DNA from: Allobosea sp. AAP35
GTDB lineage: Bacteria > Pseudomonadota > Alphaproteobacteria > Rhizobiales > Beijerinckiaceae
Assembly (NCBI RefSeq): GCF_001295925.1
Contig: NZ_LJHQ01000023.1
Coordinates: forward strand, 1 to 60,080
DNA: 60,080 nucleotides
Reading direction: 5' to 3'
How positions within the stretch are numbered: the stretch's first letter is position 1; every line of letters begins with the position of its first letter. A program made the translations under genes and the position numbers. The notes under the pieces were generated by a model. That model worked only from the letters and a program-made list of their open reading frames with translations. It was not told where the DNA came from and searched no databases. Positions 8,559 through 18,058 of this stretch are shown here, piece after piece.

Positions 8559-9758
8559 ATGGGTCCGCCGCTCTTGCGTCTCGCTTTCCTGACCTCGCTG
8601 ATCCCCGTGGCAAGGCCCGACACGGGCTTCGAGATCGCCAATGCCGCGATCCTCGACGCGTTGCGCGCCGCCGGGCACGAGGTCGTCGCGATCGGGTTCA
8701 CGCGCCCGGGTGAAGTTCCGGTCGATCGCGACCATGCGGCGGTCGTGGCCGAAACCGACATCGAGAATGCCGTCGTGTCCCCCGGCCGGCGGTTGCGCTG
8801 GATCGCCGCCGCCCTTGGCAGCGGCCTGCCGGTGTCCTGTGCCAAGCTGCGCATGGCGGGGGCGGGCCGCCTCGTCGAAGCCGTGCGCGCGAACGGGCCG
8901 TTCGACGCCATCGTGCTGAACTCGGTGATGCTGCCCGGCGCCTTTCCCGAACTCCTGTCGCTGGGGCCCTGTGTGCTGATCGAGCACAACATCGAGCATG
9001 TTTCGGCGCGCCAGAGCGCCGGACATGCGCGCAACCCGGTGCTGCGGCGGTTGTTCAGGCGCGAGGCGCGGCTGCTCGAGGCCATCGAGCGGCGCCTGTG
9101 GCAGCAGGTCCGCTTCGTCTGGACGCTCTCCGAGGAAGACCGTGTGGCGCTTGGCCCGGCGCTGGCGGATCGATCGGCGGTCCTGCCGCTGGTGTCGAGC
9201 CGGCAGGCGGCGCCCGCCAGTGCCCAGGAGCCTGTGTCAGAGCCGTCCCATGATGTCGGGCTGATCGGCACCTGGACCTGGACACCCAATTTCATCGGCC
9301 TGGACTGGTTCCTGCGTGCGGTCTGCCCGCTGCTGCCCGCCGACATCACTGTCGCCATCGCGGGCCGTTTGCCGGCCGGGATGGCGACGGTACCGCGCGG
9401 CGTGACGCTGTTGGGCCGCGTTCCGGAAGCGGAGGCCTTCCTGCGCTCCTGTCGGATCGTCGCCCTGTCGAGCCGGGCGGGAACGGGCGTGCAACTCAAG
9501 ACCGTCGAGGCGCTTCAACTCGGATTGCCGGCTGTCGCGACCACGCTGTCCTGCCGCGGCTTTGCGACGATGCCCGGCAATGTCACGCTGGCCGACACAC
9601 CGGCAGAGTTCGCCAAGGCTCTCGTCGCGCGCGTCACGGCCAGCCGCGCTGGCGATCGCCAACGCGTTGACGGTGCAGCCTTCCTGGCGCGGCAGCAACA
9701 GGCGCTGTCACAGGGGCTCGCACGGGGGCTGGCAGCAGCGCGAGGCGACCAGCGATAA
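8559..9758 (+). CDS. Glycosyltransferase family 4 protein
   Basis: A 399-residue two-domain GT-B enzyme. The N-terminal domain starts LRLAFLTSLIPVARPDTGFEIAN and contains VLIEHNIEHVSA. The C-terminal domain has DVGLIGTWTWTPNFIGLDWFL, VTLLGRVPEAEAFLRSCRI and the retaining-GT4 segment GTGVQLKTVEALQLGLPAVAT with the conserved Glu. The enzyme would transfer a sugar from a nucleotide donor to the growing repeat unit. I placed the start at ATG 8559; a TTG at 8520 would add 13 residues without family support. It is divergent from the GT2 gene and is the last recognisable polysaccharide gene in the window. Confidence 0.85.
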   Translation: MGPPLLRLAFLTSLIPVARPDTGFEIANAAILDALRAAGHEVVAIGFTRPGEVPVDRDHAAVVAETDIENAVVSPGRRLRWIAAALGSGLPVSCAKLRMAGAGRLVEAVRANGPFDAIVLNSVMLPGAFPELLSLGPCVLIEHNIEHVSARQSAGHARNPVLRRLFRREARLLEAIERRLWQQVRFVWTLSEEDRVALGPALADRSAVLPLVSSRQAAPASAQEPVSEPSHDVGLIGTWTWTPNFIGLDWFLRAVCPLLPADITVAIAGRLPAGMATVPRGVTLLGRVPEAEAFLRSCRIVALSSRAGTGVQLKTVEALQLGLPAVATTLSCRGFATMPGNVTLADTPAEFAKALVARVTASRAGDRQRVDGAAFLARQQQALSQGLARGLAAARGDQR

Positions 9759-9789
9759 ATGGGCGCCCTGGGGGGCTTACCCCTCGCTG

Positions 9790-10899
9790 CTAGTCCGTCG
9801 CCTGGTCCTTCCGTTTCCCGATGATCAGCCCAGACAGCGGCCCGGCCGTGATCATCACCAGGAAGACGCGGATGATATGATGAGCCGCCACGAAGGCGAC
9901 CTCGGTGTGCAACGCCAGCGCGATCAGGCTCATTTCGGCGAGCCCGCCCGGCGAATAGGCCAGAATCAGCGGCACATGGCCATGGACGGAGATTTTCGCC
10001 ACGAGCCATGCGAAGATCAGCGTCAGCGACAGCAGGATCACGGTCGAGCCGACGGACAAAGCGAGCACGCGCAGGATGCTGCGCGGCGGGGTGCCGACGA
10101 AGCGACAGCCGATGGTGATGCCGAGAATCAGCTGCGCGGCATTGACGATATCGAAGGGCGGCACCGAATCGCTGAGGCCCGAGACATGGACGGCGGCGCT
10201 GACCAGCATGGGCCCGAGCAGGAATTTGGCCGGCAGCCGCAGCCAGTGGCCGAGCACGATTCCCGCGATCCCGCAGGCGAGCAGGATCAGTTCGGCGGAG
10301 AGCGGCGTCTCCAGCAGCGAGGGCCCGGCAACGCGGTTGCCGCCGAGCGGCACGCCGCCGATCCAATGCACGATGAAGGGCAGCGTCATCACCACGAGCA
10401 GGATGCGGGCGGAATGGATCAGCGCGATGATGCGCGCATCGCCACCCTTCTCCTCGCCGACCGTGACCATTTCGATCAGTCCGCCGGGCATGCCGGCGAA
10501 GAACGCGGTCACCGGATCGAAGCCCCCGACCGTCCTGAAATAGGCCACGCAGGTCACCGCGCAGGCGATCATGAACAGCATCAGGCCCAGGATGGTCGGC
10601 AGCCAGTTCGGCAATTGCGTCACGACGTCGGGCTTGAAGCCCGCGCCGAGCATGACGCCGATCACCATCGTCATCGGCGGGCGGATGACCGGGGGCGCCG
10701 CGACCGGCCAGCGCAGCAGGGCGGCCGCCGTGCAGACCACCATCGAGCCCAGCATCCAGGGCAGGGGCAACTGAGCCTGGACGAAGAGCCAGCCGCCGGC
10801 GCCGCCGATCAGCAGCGCCAGGGCAAAGCGGCCATAGGGAAAGCGCGCGGGCGACAGCGCGCGCACGCCCTCGGCGAAATCGGTGAGCAGTTCCTTCAT
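9790..10899 (-). CDS. AbrB-family (duplicated domain) membrane protein
   Basis: A 369-residue, highly hydrophobic protein with about ten membrane segments in two similar halves. The repeated motif is LPWMLGSMVVCTAAA in the first half and LGPMLVSAAVHVSG in the second, and FFAGMPGGLIEMV with YSPGGLAEMSLIAL form the matching glycine-rich loops. This is the AbrB duplication family (PF05145 type), often mislabelled as ammonia monooxygenase because of early neighbour-based naming. In E. coli AbrB was named as a regulator of aidB, but its activity is unknown; a transporter is more likely from the topology. It stands alone. Confidence 0.85.
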   Translation of the reverse strand: MKELLTDFAEGVRALSPARFPYGRFALALLIGGAGGWLFVQAQLPLPWMLGSMVVCTAAALLRWPVAAPPVIRPPMTMVIGVMLGAGFKPDVVTQLPNWLPTILGLMLFMIACAVTCVAYFRTVGGFDPVTAFFAGMPGGLIEMVTVGEEKGGDARIIALIHSARILLVVMTLPFIVHWIGGVPLGGNRVAGPSLLETPLSAELILLACGIAGIVLGHWLRLPAKFLLGPMLVSAAVHVSGLSDSVPPFDIVNAAQLILGITIGCRFVGTPPRSILRVLALSVGSTVILLSLTLIFAWLVAKISVHGHVPLILAYSPGGLAEMSLIALALHTEVAFVAAHHIIRVFLVMITAGPLSGLIIGKRKDQATD

Positions 10900-11226
10900 G
10901 CGACGGGAAGGAGGCGGAAGTGGCCCGGTCGGGCAGCGCGGCAGGAGGTTCCCGCGTGGATCGGGCGGGAGAGGGAATTCATCATGCCTTGAGATCCGGG
11001 CTCGCGAAGCGGTCGCGCTCTCCTAGACCGCATGCGGAGCATGGCAAAGGCCTGCTGCGGCATGCCCCGCCTGCCCTGCCGGATTGACCAATGGGGAATG
11101 GATGGCGACGCAACCCGGCCATGTCTCGCGGTCTCTGGCGCCAGCAGCGCGGTTCGTTGATCAGTGAGGACGATGCGGACAACAACGATTCAAGGCGTCG
11201 AAGCCTTCGGTCGGTAGTCGAGGCCG
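10900..11226. other. 327-base intergenic region
   Basis: This lies between divergent AbrB-family and EamA-family genes. I see no coding or RNA signal. A 10-base perfect palindrome CCGCATGCGG lies at 11028-11037. No convincing -35/-10 pair was found by eye. Confidence 0.4.
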
Positions 11227-12318
11227 ATGAGCGAAGACCGGCAGACCGGGCGGCGAGACGATGGCGCGGGAGAGGATCCGGCGCCTGATGAAGCCCGCGC
11301 CGTGGAGCGCGATGGCGCGACGCAACCGATCGCGTCCGATGCTCCGGTTACGGCGTCAGGCAAGGTCGGGACCGCCGCCGCCGCGCCCGAAACCGCAGGC
11401 CGCTTCGGGCGCCTCCGCCAGAATCGGCAGGCCTGGTGGCTCAACGCCAGCCCCAATTTGCGCGGCTCCGTCTATATGGTCTCGGCGCTGCTGGTCTATG
11501 CGGTGATGGTCGGTGCGATCAAGCATGTCGGCGGCATCATCCCGCTCGTCCAGATCCTGCTGATCCGCCAGATCGTCATGAGCCTGGTCATCCTGGCCTT
11601 CGCGGGCGGTGGCATCCGCGCGATGCTAGCGACGCGGCGGCCGGGCCTGCAGATCATCCGCGGGGTCATCACCCTGGTCGCGATGCTGTGCGGCTTCACC
11701 GCGATCATCAAGATTCCCCTCGCCCAGGCGACGGCGATCGGCTTCAGCCAGGTTCTGTTCGTCACCATCGCCGCGGTTGTGATCCTGAAGGAGGTCGTCG
11801 ATGCCAGGCGCTGGATCGCGACCCTTCTCGGCTTCCTCGGCGTGCTCGTCATGCTGCGGCCCGGCAACGAGGGGCTCGACGTCTACGCGCTTTTCGCCGT
11901 GGGCGGCGCCTTCTTCAGCGCAGGCATCACCGTCAGCGTGCGAATGCTGGCGGCCACCGAGCGCACGGACACGATCCTGATCTGGCAAGGGCTGGTTCTG
12001 GTGGCGGCCCTGGCGATCCCCGCCTGGCTCTGGTGGGTACCGCCCGATGCGACGCAATGGTTCTGGCTGATCCTGCTCAGCCTGTTCGGTACCGCCGGGC
12101 AGTGGCTGATCACGCGCGCCTATCAGGTCGGGGAGGCGGCGGCCCTGGCGCCGATCGATTTCAGCCGCCTGCTGCTGGCGAGCCTGACCGGATTTGTTTT
12201 CTTCGCCGAGATTCCGGCGCTGTCGACCTGGATCGGCGCGGCCATCGTTATCGCGGCGACGTTCTACACGATCCGACGCAACGCCCATGCCCTGCCGCGC
12301 GAGCCGGGCGCGGCCTGA
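11227..12318 (+). CDS. EamA/DMT superfamily transporter
   Basis: A 363-residue inner-membrane protein. The first ~75 residues are polar and Ala/Pro-rich, then come ten hydrophobic segments in two EamA repeats: VYMVSALLVYAVMVGAIKH...IIPLVQILLIRQIV, and ALFAVGGAFFSAGITVSVRML...TRAYQVGEAAALAPIDFSR. The second repeat ends in the typical short-spaced helices (TWIGAAIVIAATFYTIRR). Such carriers export or import small metabolites such as amino acids or nucleosides; the substrate is unknown. The long hydrophilic N-terminal tail is unusual for the family. A GAGG lies only three bases before the ATG. Confidence 0.87.
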   Translation: MSEDRQTGRRDDGAGEDPAPDEARAVERDGATQPIASDAPVTASGKVGTAAAAPETAGRFGRLRQNRQAWWLNASPNLRGSVYMVSALLVYAVMVGAIKHVGGIIPLVQILLIRQIVMSLVILAFAGGGIRAMLATRRPGLQIIRGVITLVAMLCGFTAIIKIPLAQATAIGFSQVLFVTIAAVVILKEVVDARRWIATLLGFLGVLVMLRPGNEGLDVYALFAVGGAFFSAGITVSVRMLAATERTDTILIWQGLVLVAALAIPAWLWWVPPDATQWFWLILLSLFGTAGQWLITRAYQVGEAAALAPIDFSRLLLASLTGFVFFAEIPALSTWIGAAIVIAATFYTIRRNAHALPREPGAA

Positions 12319-12459
12319 GCGCCGGCGAGGTCTGCCGATCGCTCCGTCCATGAGCCTGGCGATTGCCCTGCCCGGCCGGCTGCGGTTATGGATGGGGGCA
12401 CGCAATCCGACGCCAATCTTTGCCTGCGCGTGCGCAAGCCAGCCGCGAAGGTCCAAATC

Positions 12460-13503
12460 ATGCGCATCGAGAACGACCCCAAGCTCGATTTCCGCGACGT
12501 GCTGATCCGCCCCAAGCGCTCGACGCTGGGCAGCCGCTCCGAGGTCGATGTGAACCGCTCCTTCCGCTTCGCCCATACCGGCGGGGACTGGACCGGCTTC
12601 CCGCTGATCGCGGCCAACATGGATGTCGTTGGCACCATGGCCATGGCCCGCGCATTGTTTCGCCATGGCGCGATGGTCGCGCTGCACAAGCATTACGGGC
12701 CCGACGAACTCGCCGCCTTCTTCCGCGAGCCGCAATCCGCCAACGCCTTCTTCTCGCTGGGCACGACGGAGGCCGACCACGACAAGCTCGCCCGCGTCCA
12801 CGCGCAGTCGCCGATCACCAAGATCTGCCTCGACGTCGCCAATGGCTATACCGAGAAATTCGTCGATACCGTCAAGGCCACGCGGGCCGAGTATCCCGAT
12901 GCCGTGATCATGGCCGGCAATGTCGTCACCGGCGACATGACCGAGGCGCTGATCCTGGCCGGTGCCGACATCGTCAAGGTCGGGATCGGGCCGGGCTCGG
13001 TCTGCACCACCCGCAAGATGACCGGCGTCGGCTATCCTCAGCTGTCGGCCATCATCGAATGCGCCGATGCCGCCCATGGGCTGAAAGGTCTGGTCTGCGG
13101 CGATGGCGGCGTCACCGTGCCGGGCGACCTCGCCAAGGGCTACGGCGCCGGAGCCGACTTCATGATGCTCGGCGGCATGCTGGCGGGCCATGACGAATGC
13201 GAGGGCGACATCCGCTACGAGGAGCGCGATGGCATCAAGGTGCCCGTCGCGATGACCTTCTACGGCATGTCCTCGGACACGGCGATGAAGCGCTACTCCG
13301 GCGGCGTCGCCACATACCGCGCCTCAGAAGGCAAGACCGTTGAAGTGCCCTATCGCGGCCCGGTCGAGGGCACGATGCAGGAACTGATGGGCGGCGTGCG
13401 CTCGGCGATGACCTATATCGGCGCGGTGCGGCTCAAGGAGGTGCCCAAGCGCACCACCTTCATCATGGTCGGCAGCCAGCTCAACACGGTGTTCGGGAGC
13501 TGA
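12460..13503 (+). CDS. guaC: GMP reductase
   Basis: A 347-residue TIM-barrel enzyme that reduces GMP to IMP with NADPH in purine salvage. It begins [20 protein letters not shown] and carries [14 protein letters not shown], the phosphate and active-site loop [15 protein letters not shown] with the catalytic Cys, and [20 protein letters not shown]. It lacks the CBS pair of IMP dehydrogenase and its length equals that of E. coli GuaC, so it is the reductase rather than GuaB. The ATG at 12460 matches the family start; the upstream frame is not conserved-looking. It stands as a single gene before the aap cluster. Confidence 0.95.
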   Translation: MRIENDPKLDFRDVLIRPKRSTLGSRSEVDVNRSFRFAHTGGDWTGFPLIAANMDVVGTMAMARALFRHGAMVALHKHYGPDELAAFFREPQSANAFFSLGTTEADHDKLARVHAQSPITKICLDVANGYTEKFVDTVKATRAEYPDAVIMAGNVVTGDMTEALILAGADIVKVGIGPGSVCTTRKMTGVGYPQLSAIIECADAAHGLKGLVCGDGGVTVPGDLAKGYGAGADFMMLGGMLAGHDECEGDIRYEERDGIKVPVAMTFYGMSSDTAMKRYSGGVATYRASEGKTVEVPYRGPVEGTMQELMGGVRSAMTYIGAVRLKEVPKRTTFIMVGSQLNTVFGS

Positions 13504-13594
13504 AAAGCATCGATTCCCCCGCTACCGCTGCCGGCCCGTCTGTTGCATAGTCCCCGCCGCACTGCAGAAAGCCGCTCACGGCTTCGGGGAGACG

Positions 13595-14632
13595 ATGATC
13601 ATGACGATGAGACTTCTGGCGGCGACCGCCATCCTGGCCGCGAGCGCCTCGCTGGCGAGCGCCCAGCAACTGGCCCCGAGCCCGACGCTCGACGCCATCA
13701 AGGCGCGCGGCCATATCGAATGCGGCGTGCATCTGGGCCTGCCGGGCTTCTCCTTCGCCGACGACAAGGGCGAGTGGACCGGATTGGACGTCGATTACTG
13801 CAAGGCGCTGGCCGCCGCCGTTCTCGGCGACGCCAAGAAGGTCAAGTTCACGCCGACCTCGGTGCAGCAGCGCTGGCCGATCCTGCAATCGGGCCAGGTC
13901 GACCTGCTCTCGCGCAACTCGACCATCACCTTCTCGCGCAACGCCTCGCTCGGCCTGAACTTCCAGGGCATCAACTTCTACGAGGGCCAGACCTTCATCG
14001 TCCGCAAGTCGACCAACGCCAAGAGCGCAGCCGATCTCGACGGTGCCTCGGTCTGCGTCGCCGCCGGCTCGACCGAGGAGAAGAACGCCTCCGACTGGTT
14101 CCTCGAGCGCAACCTCAAGGTCACCATCACCAATTTCCAGAAGAACGACGACGCCATCGCCGCCTATGATTCCGGCCGCTGCGACGCCTATACCGCCGGC
14201 GTCGGCGCACTCGCCGGCCAGCGCGCCAAGCTCAAGGTTCCTGGCGACCACGTCATCCTGACCCAGCCGATCTCGAACGATCCGCAGGGCCCGGTGACCC
14301 GTTGGGGTGACGAGCGCTGGCAGCTCGTCGTGCGCTGGGTGCTCAACGGCACCATCGCCGCCGAGATGCTGGGCGTGACCTCGGCCAATGTCGACCAGAT
14401 GAAGGCGAGCTCCAAGAACTCCGAAGTCCGCCGTCTGCTCGGCGCCGAGGGCAATTTCGGCGCAATGATGGGGCTGTCCAACGACTGGATGTACAACGCC
14501 ATCAAGCAGGTCGGGAATTATGGCGAGAGCTTCGAGCGCACCGTCGGCATGGGCTCGGGCCTGAAGCTGGAGCGCGGCCAGAACCAGCTCTGGACCAAGG
14601 GCGGCCTGCTCTTCACCCCGCCCTTCCAGTGA
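13595..14632 (+). CDS. aapJ: General amino acid ABC transporter, substrate-binding protein
   Basis: A 345-residue periplasmic binding protein. A signal peptide (about residues 1-23, ending ASLASA before QQ) is followed by DAIKARGHIECGVHLGLPGFSF, the ligand-binding SRNSTITFSRNASLGLNF segment and DAYTAGVGALAGQRA. This is the AapJ/BztA type, which captures a broad range of L-amino acids, unlike narrower polar amino acid binders. It is followed by two permease genes in the usual aap order. GGGGAG at 13586-13591 sits only three bases before ATG 13595, so the in-frame ATG at 13601 may be the real start. Confidence 0.93.
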   Translation: MIMTMRLLAATAILAASASLASAQQLAPSPTLDAIKARGHIECGVHLGLPGFSFADDKGEWTGLDVDYCKALAAAVLGDAKKVKFTPTSVQQRWPILQSGQVDLLSRNSTITFSRNASLGLNFQGINFYEGQTFIVRKSTNAKSAADLDGASVCVAAGSTEEKNASDWFLERNLKVTITNFQKNDDAIAAYDSGRCDAYTAGVGALAGQRAKLKVPGDHVILTQPISNDPQGPVTRWGDERWQLVVRWVLNGTIAAEMLGVTSANVDQMKASSKNSEVRRLLGAEGNFGAMMGLSNDWMYNAIKQVGNYGESFERTVGMGSGLKLERGQNQLWTKGGLLFTPPFQ

Positions 14633-14677
14633 GAGAGTAGGCGGGTTTCTGTTCCCCGACCCGCTCAACACAGTGCC

Positions 14678-14788
14678 CCGTCATCCCGGACAAGCCGCTT
14701 AAGCGGCGCAGATCCGGGATCCATCGTAAGGCATCGTCGCGCTTTATGATGGATCCCGGGTCTGCGCTGCGCTTGCCCGGGATGACGC
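14678..14788. repeat. Long palindromic intergenic repeat, copy A
   Basis: Outer arms CGTCATCCCGG (14679-14689) and CCCGGGATGACG (14776-14787) enclose inner arms built on GATCCGGGATCCATC and GATGGATCCCGGGTC. It lies between aapJ and aapQ and could form a strong hairpin that lowers distal expression relative to the binding protein. Related copies are at 21539, 42222 and 43922. Confidence 0.8.
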
Positions 14789-14826
14789 AGTGTTTCCTGA
14801 CCCCGTTCCCGACCCGGGCCGCCATC

Positions 14827-15990
14827 GTGACCAAAGCCCTCGCCCTCCTCAACGACAAGCGCGTCCGCGACTGGATCTATCAGATCGGGCTCGTGGTCGC
14901 GCTCGTGGCCCTGACGATCTTCTTCGTGCGCAACGCCTCGGAGAACATGGTCAAGGCCGGCATCGCCTCGGGCTTCGACTTCCTCTGGCGCAATTCCGGC
15001 ATCGACGTGCCCTTCGTGCTGACGGACTACACCCGCGCCAGCCCGATCATCGACCTGTTCTGGGTCGGAGTGGTCAACACGCTGCTGGTCACGGTCGTCG
15101 CGCTGGTGCTGGCGACCGCGCTCGGCTTCATCGTCGGCATCGCGCGCCTGTCCTCGCACTGGCTGCTCTCGACCATCGCCGGCGCCTATATCGAGTTCGT
15201 CCGCAACATCCCGCTGCTGTTCTTCGTGCTGTTCTGGTATTTCGGCGTGATCGCGGCCCTGCCGGCGCCGCGCGACAGCGTCAGCGTTTTCGGCGTCGCC
15301 TTCCTCAACAATCGCGGCCTGACGATCCCGCTGCCGGAGATGCCGGCGAATTTCCGCTGGGCACTCGCCGCGATCCTGCTGTCCTGGCTGGCGCAGGCGC
15401 TGGTCTCGCTCTGGGCCCGCCGCCGCAAGGACCGCACGGGGCAGGATGCGCCAATGCTGGCGATCGGCCTCGTGCTGATCGTCATCGTGCCCGCGCTGGC
15501 GGTGACATGGGCGAGCCTGGCGACGGGTTGGGACATTCCGGTCCTGCGCGGCTTCAACTATCGCGGCGGCTTCGTCATCATCCCCGAATTCGTCGCGCTG
15601 CTGGCGGCGCTGGTGACTTATACGGCGGGCTTCATCGCCGAGATCGTGCGCGGCGGCATCCAGGCCGTGCCCCATGGCCAGGTTGAGGCGGCGTCTGCGC
15701 TCGGCCTGCGGCCGTTCCAGACGCTTCGGCTCGTCACCATCCCGCAGGCACTGCGGGTGATGATCCCGCCGCTGACCAACCAGTATCTCAACGTGCTCAA
15801 GAACTCATCTTTCGGCGCGGCCATCGCCTATCCCGACGTCGTCAGCCTGTTCATGGGATCGGCCCTGAACAATACGGGGCAGGCGATCGAGATCATCGCG
15901 ATGACGCTGGCGGTCTATCTCGTGATCGGGCTTGCGGTCTCGGCCTTCATGAACTGGTACAACGCCAGGATCGCGCTGGTGACGAGATGA
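14827..15990 (+). CDS. aapQ: General amino acid ABC transporter permease
   Basis: A 387-residue inner-membrane protein with about eight hydrophobic segments. It starts VTKALALLNDKRVRDWIYQIGLVVAL, has the EYIEFVRNIPLLFFVLFW-like segment (YIEFVRNIPLLFFVLFW), and the permease EAA loop EAASALGLRPFQTLRLVTIPQ near the C-terminus, which contacts the ATPase. The extra periplasmic region between the two halves is typical of AapQ/BztB. I chose GTG 14827 because the frame upstream (ATG 14746, ATG 14782) lies in or just after the palindromic repeat. The stop overlaps the aapM start (ATGA). Confidence 0.92.
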   Translation: MTKALALLNDKRVRDWIYQIGLVVALVALTIFFVRNASENMVKAGIASGFDFLWRNSGIDVPFVLTDYTRASPIIDLFWVGVVNTLLVTVVALVLATALGFIVGIARLSSHWLLSTIAGAYIEFVRNIPLLFFVLFWYFGVIAALPAPRDSVSVFGVAFLNNRGLTIPLPEMPANFRWALAAILLSWLAQALVSLWARRRKDRTGQDAPMLAIGLVLIVIVPALAVTWASLATGWDIPVLRGFNYRGGFVIIPEFVALLAALVTYTAGFIAEIVRGGIQAVPHGQVEAASALGLRPFQTLRLVTIPQALRVMIPPLTNQYLNVLKNSSFGAAIAYPDVVSLFMGSALNNTGQAIEIIAMTLAVYLVIGLAVSAFMNWYNARIALVTR

Positions 15991-17051
15991 GCGCGATGGC
16001 AATGAACGCAGCAGTCTTGCCTCTTTTGCGCCGCCGCCTGTTCGGCACCCCGGCGACCGGCATCGTCACGATCCTGCTGGCCCTGGCGCTGGCCTGGCTA
16101 GCGATTCCGATCATTCGCTGGGCGCTGATCGACGCGACCTGGAGCGGAACGACACGGGCCGATTGCGCGGCCGGTGGCGCCTGTTGGGTCTTCGTCAAGG
16201 CGCGCTTCGGCCAGTTCATGTACGGGTTCTATCCGCAAGACCAGCGCTGGCGCGCCGACCTGGCCGGGGTTCTCTTCGTGCTCGGCACGGCGGCGATCGT
16301 CTTCGCGCCGCAGCGCCTGCGGCTGAAGGCGGGGATCGCGGCCCTGATCATCCTGCCGTCGCTCGGCATCTGGCTGCTGGGAGGCGGGTTCGGGCTTCGT
16401 CCGGTCGAGACCCGTGAATGGGGCGGGCTGATGCTGACCCTGTTCATCTCGGTCTATGCCAGCCTGATCGCGATCCCGCTCGGCATCCTGCTGGCGCTGG
16501 GCCGGCAATCGCAATTGCGCGTCGTTCGGCTGATCAGCGTACTGTTCATCGAGTTCTGGCGCGGCGTGCCGATCATCGCGGTGATCTTCCTGGCCTCGCT
16601 GCTGCTGCCGCTGATCCTGCCCGGCGGCATCGGCATCGATCGGCTGGCCCGCGCCGTGATCGGGCTGGGCCTCGTCATCGCCGCCTATATGGCCGAAGCG
16701 GTGCGCGGCGGCCTGCAGGCGCTGCCGCCCGGCCAAAGGGAGGCTGCGACCGCGCTCGGGCTGACCTACTGGAAGGCGACGGGGCTCATCATCCTGCCCC
16801 AGGCGCTGCGGATTTCGCTGCCGGCGATGACCAACGAATTCATCGCGCTGGTCAAGAACACCACGCTCGTTCTGGTCGTCTCGATCCTCGATCTGCTCGG
16901 CATCGCCCAGGCCTCGCTCGCCGACCCCGCCTGGGTCGGCATGAGCATGGAAGCCTATGTCTTCTCAGGCTCGATCTACTGGCTGATCTGCTTCGCGCTC
17001 TCGCGCTGGAGCCGGCATCTGGAAATGATGGGAAGGCGGCAGCAGCGGTGA
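15987..17051 (+). CDS. aapM: General amino acid ABC transporter permease
   Basis: A 354-residue inner-membrane permease partner of AapQ. The ATGA overlap with aapQ indicates translational coupling. It has about eight hydrophobic segments, the FIEFWRGVPIIAVIFLASLLLPL segment of type-3 amino acid permeases, and the EAA loop REAATALGLTYWKATGLIILPQ. Together AapQ and AapM form the membrane pore for amino acids delivered by AapJ. The normal next gene, the ATPase aapP, is not here: a terminator hairpin and the opposing gcrA gene follow directly. The ATPase must be supplied from another locus. Confidence 0.93.
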   Translation: MSAMAMNAAVLPLLRRRLFGTPATGIVTILLALALAWLAIPIIRWALIDATWSGTTRADCAAGGACWVFVKARFGQFMYGFYPQDQRWRADLAGVLFVLGTAAIVFAPQRLRLKAGIAALIILPSLGIWLLGGGFGLRPVETREWGGLMLTLFISVYASLIAIPLGILLALGRQSQLRVVRLISVLFIEFWRGVPIIAVIFLASLLLPLILPGGIGIDRLARAVIGLGLVIAAYMAEAVRGGLQALPPGQREAATALGLTYWKATGLIILPQALRISLPAMTNEFIALVKNTTLVLVVSILDLLGIAQASLADPAWVGMSMEAYVFSGSIYWLICFALSRWSRHLEMMGRRQQR

Positions 17052-17064
17052 TGGGCCCAAACGA

Positions 17065-17092
17065 AGAAAGCCGGCCTCGCGGCCGGCTTTCT
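17065..17092. terminator. Bidirectional terminator between aapM and gcrA
   Basis: AGAAAGCCGGCC (17065-17076), loop TCGC, and GGCCGGCTTTCT (17081-17092) form a perfect 12-base stem. The A-rich and T-rich flanks allow use from both strands for these convergent genes. Confidence 0.85.
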
Positions 17093-17117
17093 CCTGAGAC
17101 GATAAGGGAACGATGCT

Positions 17118-17684
17118 TCAGGCGCGGGCCACCTTGCCGCGATCGCGCCGGCGGTCGGAGGCCGGCTGATAGGCGATGCGGGAATGGTAGGTGCAATAGG
17201 GCATGCCGGTCTGCGAGCGGCCGCCGCAGAAGCGGAATTCCGGAGTCGTCGGGTCGCCCATCGGCCAGCGGCACATAAACTCGCGCAGATCCATGATGGT
17301 GACGCGCTCGGAGAACGGGATCACCACATCCTCGGATGGGGCGGGCGCCTGTTCGACCTCGGCCTGCGCCTCTGGCTCGGCATATTGGGGCGCAAGCGCA
17401 TTGGCGCCGCGCGTCATCCCGCCCTGGCTGGCACCCGGCGCGCCGCTCATCGGGTGGCTGGGCGAGCGGGTCGGCGCCTTGCGGGGGGCTGCGTTGCGCG
17501 GCGCGCTGGTGGCGCTGGGGTTTTTCGCCCGGCCCGAAAGGCCGAGACGATGCACCTTGCCGATCACGGCATTGCGCGTCACGCTGCCGAGCTCGGCCGC
17601 GATCTGGCTGGCGCTGAGACCGTCGCTCCAGAGCTTCTTCAAAAGCTCGACGCGCTCCTCAGTCCATGCTCCGGCTTCGTTCAT
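17118..17684 (-). CDS. gcrA: GcrA cell cycle regulator
   Basis: A 188-residue protein of the GcrA family, an alphaproteobacterial cofactor that binds sigma70-RNA polymerase and promoters carrying CcrM-methylated GANTC sites. The N-terminal helix-turn-helix reads WTEERVELLKKLWSDGLSASQIAAELG (about residues 6-32), then TRNAVIGKVHRLGL. A low-complexity Ala/Pro linker leads to the conserved C-terminal part (CRWPMGDP, FRFCGG, YCTYHSRIAYQP) that contacts sigma70. ATG 17684 is chosen because AGGTGA ends six bases upstream; a GTG at 17693 is the alternative. Its upstream region is rich in GANTC sites. Confidence 0.95.
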   Translation of the reverse strand: MNEAGAWTEERVELLKKLWSDGLSASQIAAELGSVTRNAVIGKVHRLGLSGRAKNPSATSAPRNAAPRKAPTRSPSHPMSGAPGASQGGMTRGANALAPQYAEPEAQAEVEQAPAPSEDVVIPFSERVTIMDLREFMCRWPMGDPTTPEFRFCGGRSQTGMPYCTYHSRIAYQPASDRRRDRGKVARA

Positions 17685-17746
17685 CGGGCTCACCTGTCTT
17701 GTCCGGCCGGCTCCTGGCGGAACCGTCCTAAGGGCGGATCATGGCG

Positions 17747-17939
17747 GAATCCGATACCGACGGCGCCCGTCGCAAAACGGAAGCCGTGACAGCCGAAACT
17801 GACGGTACAGGGGACGCCGCACGAGATGTCGTATCTGACGAGGAAGACCCTACAAGATGCGTGGACTCTCGGACAAGAGTCGCCGAATCGGAAACGACCT
17901 TTTCCCCAGACGATTCGCCAATCGCGCGTCAAGCGAATC
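17747..17939. promoter_or_regulatory. GANTC (CcrM methylation) site cluster upstream of gcrA
   Basis: GANTC occurs at 17747-17751, 17864-17868, 17877-17881, 17885-17889, 17912-17916 and 17935-17939. Five of the six fall within 76 bases, where chance would predict well under one. In Caulobacter and relatives CcrM methylates this motif and GcrA reads it, so methylation-dependent control of gcrA itself is a reasonable inference. Confidence 0.7.
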
Positions 17940-18058
17940 CTTTCGGCAACACTTGCGCCGTCATGAGGGACAATCGCATGTCGCACGTCGCGTGGCACAG
18001 GTGGAGGCCGGGCCCGGTCGCGGCGTCATCGGTCTGCGAAACGCCAGGCGAGCCGGAA

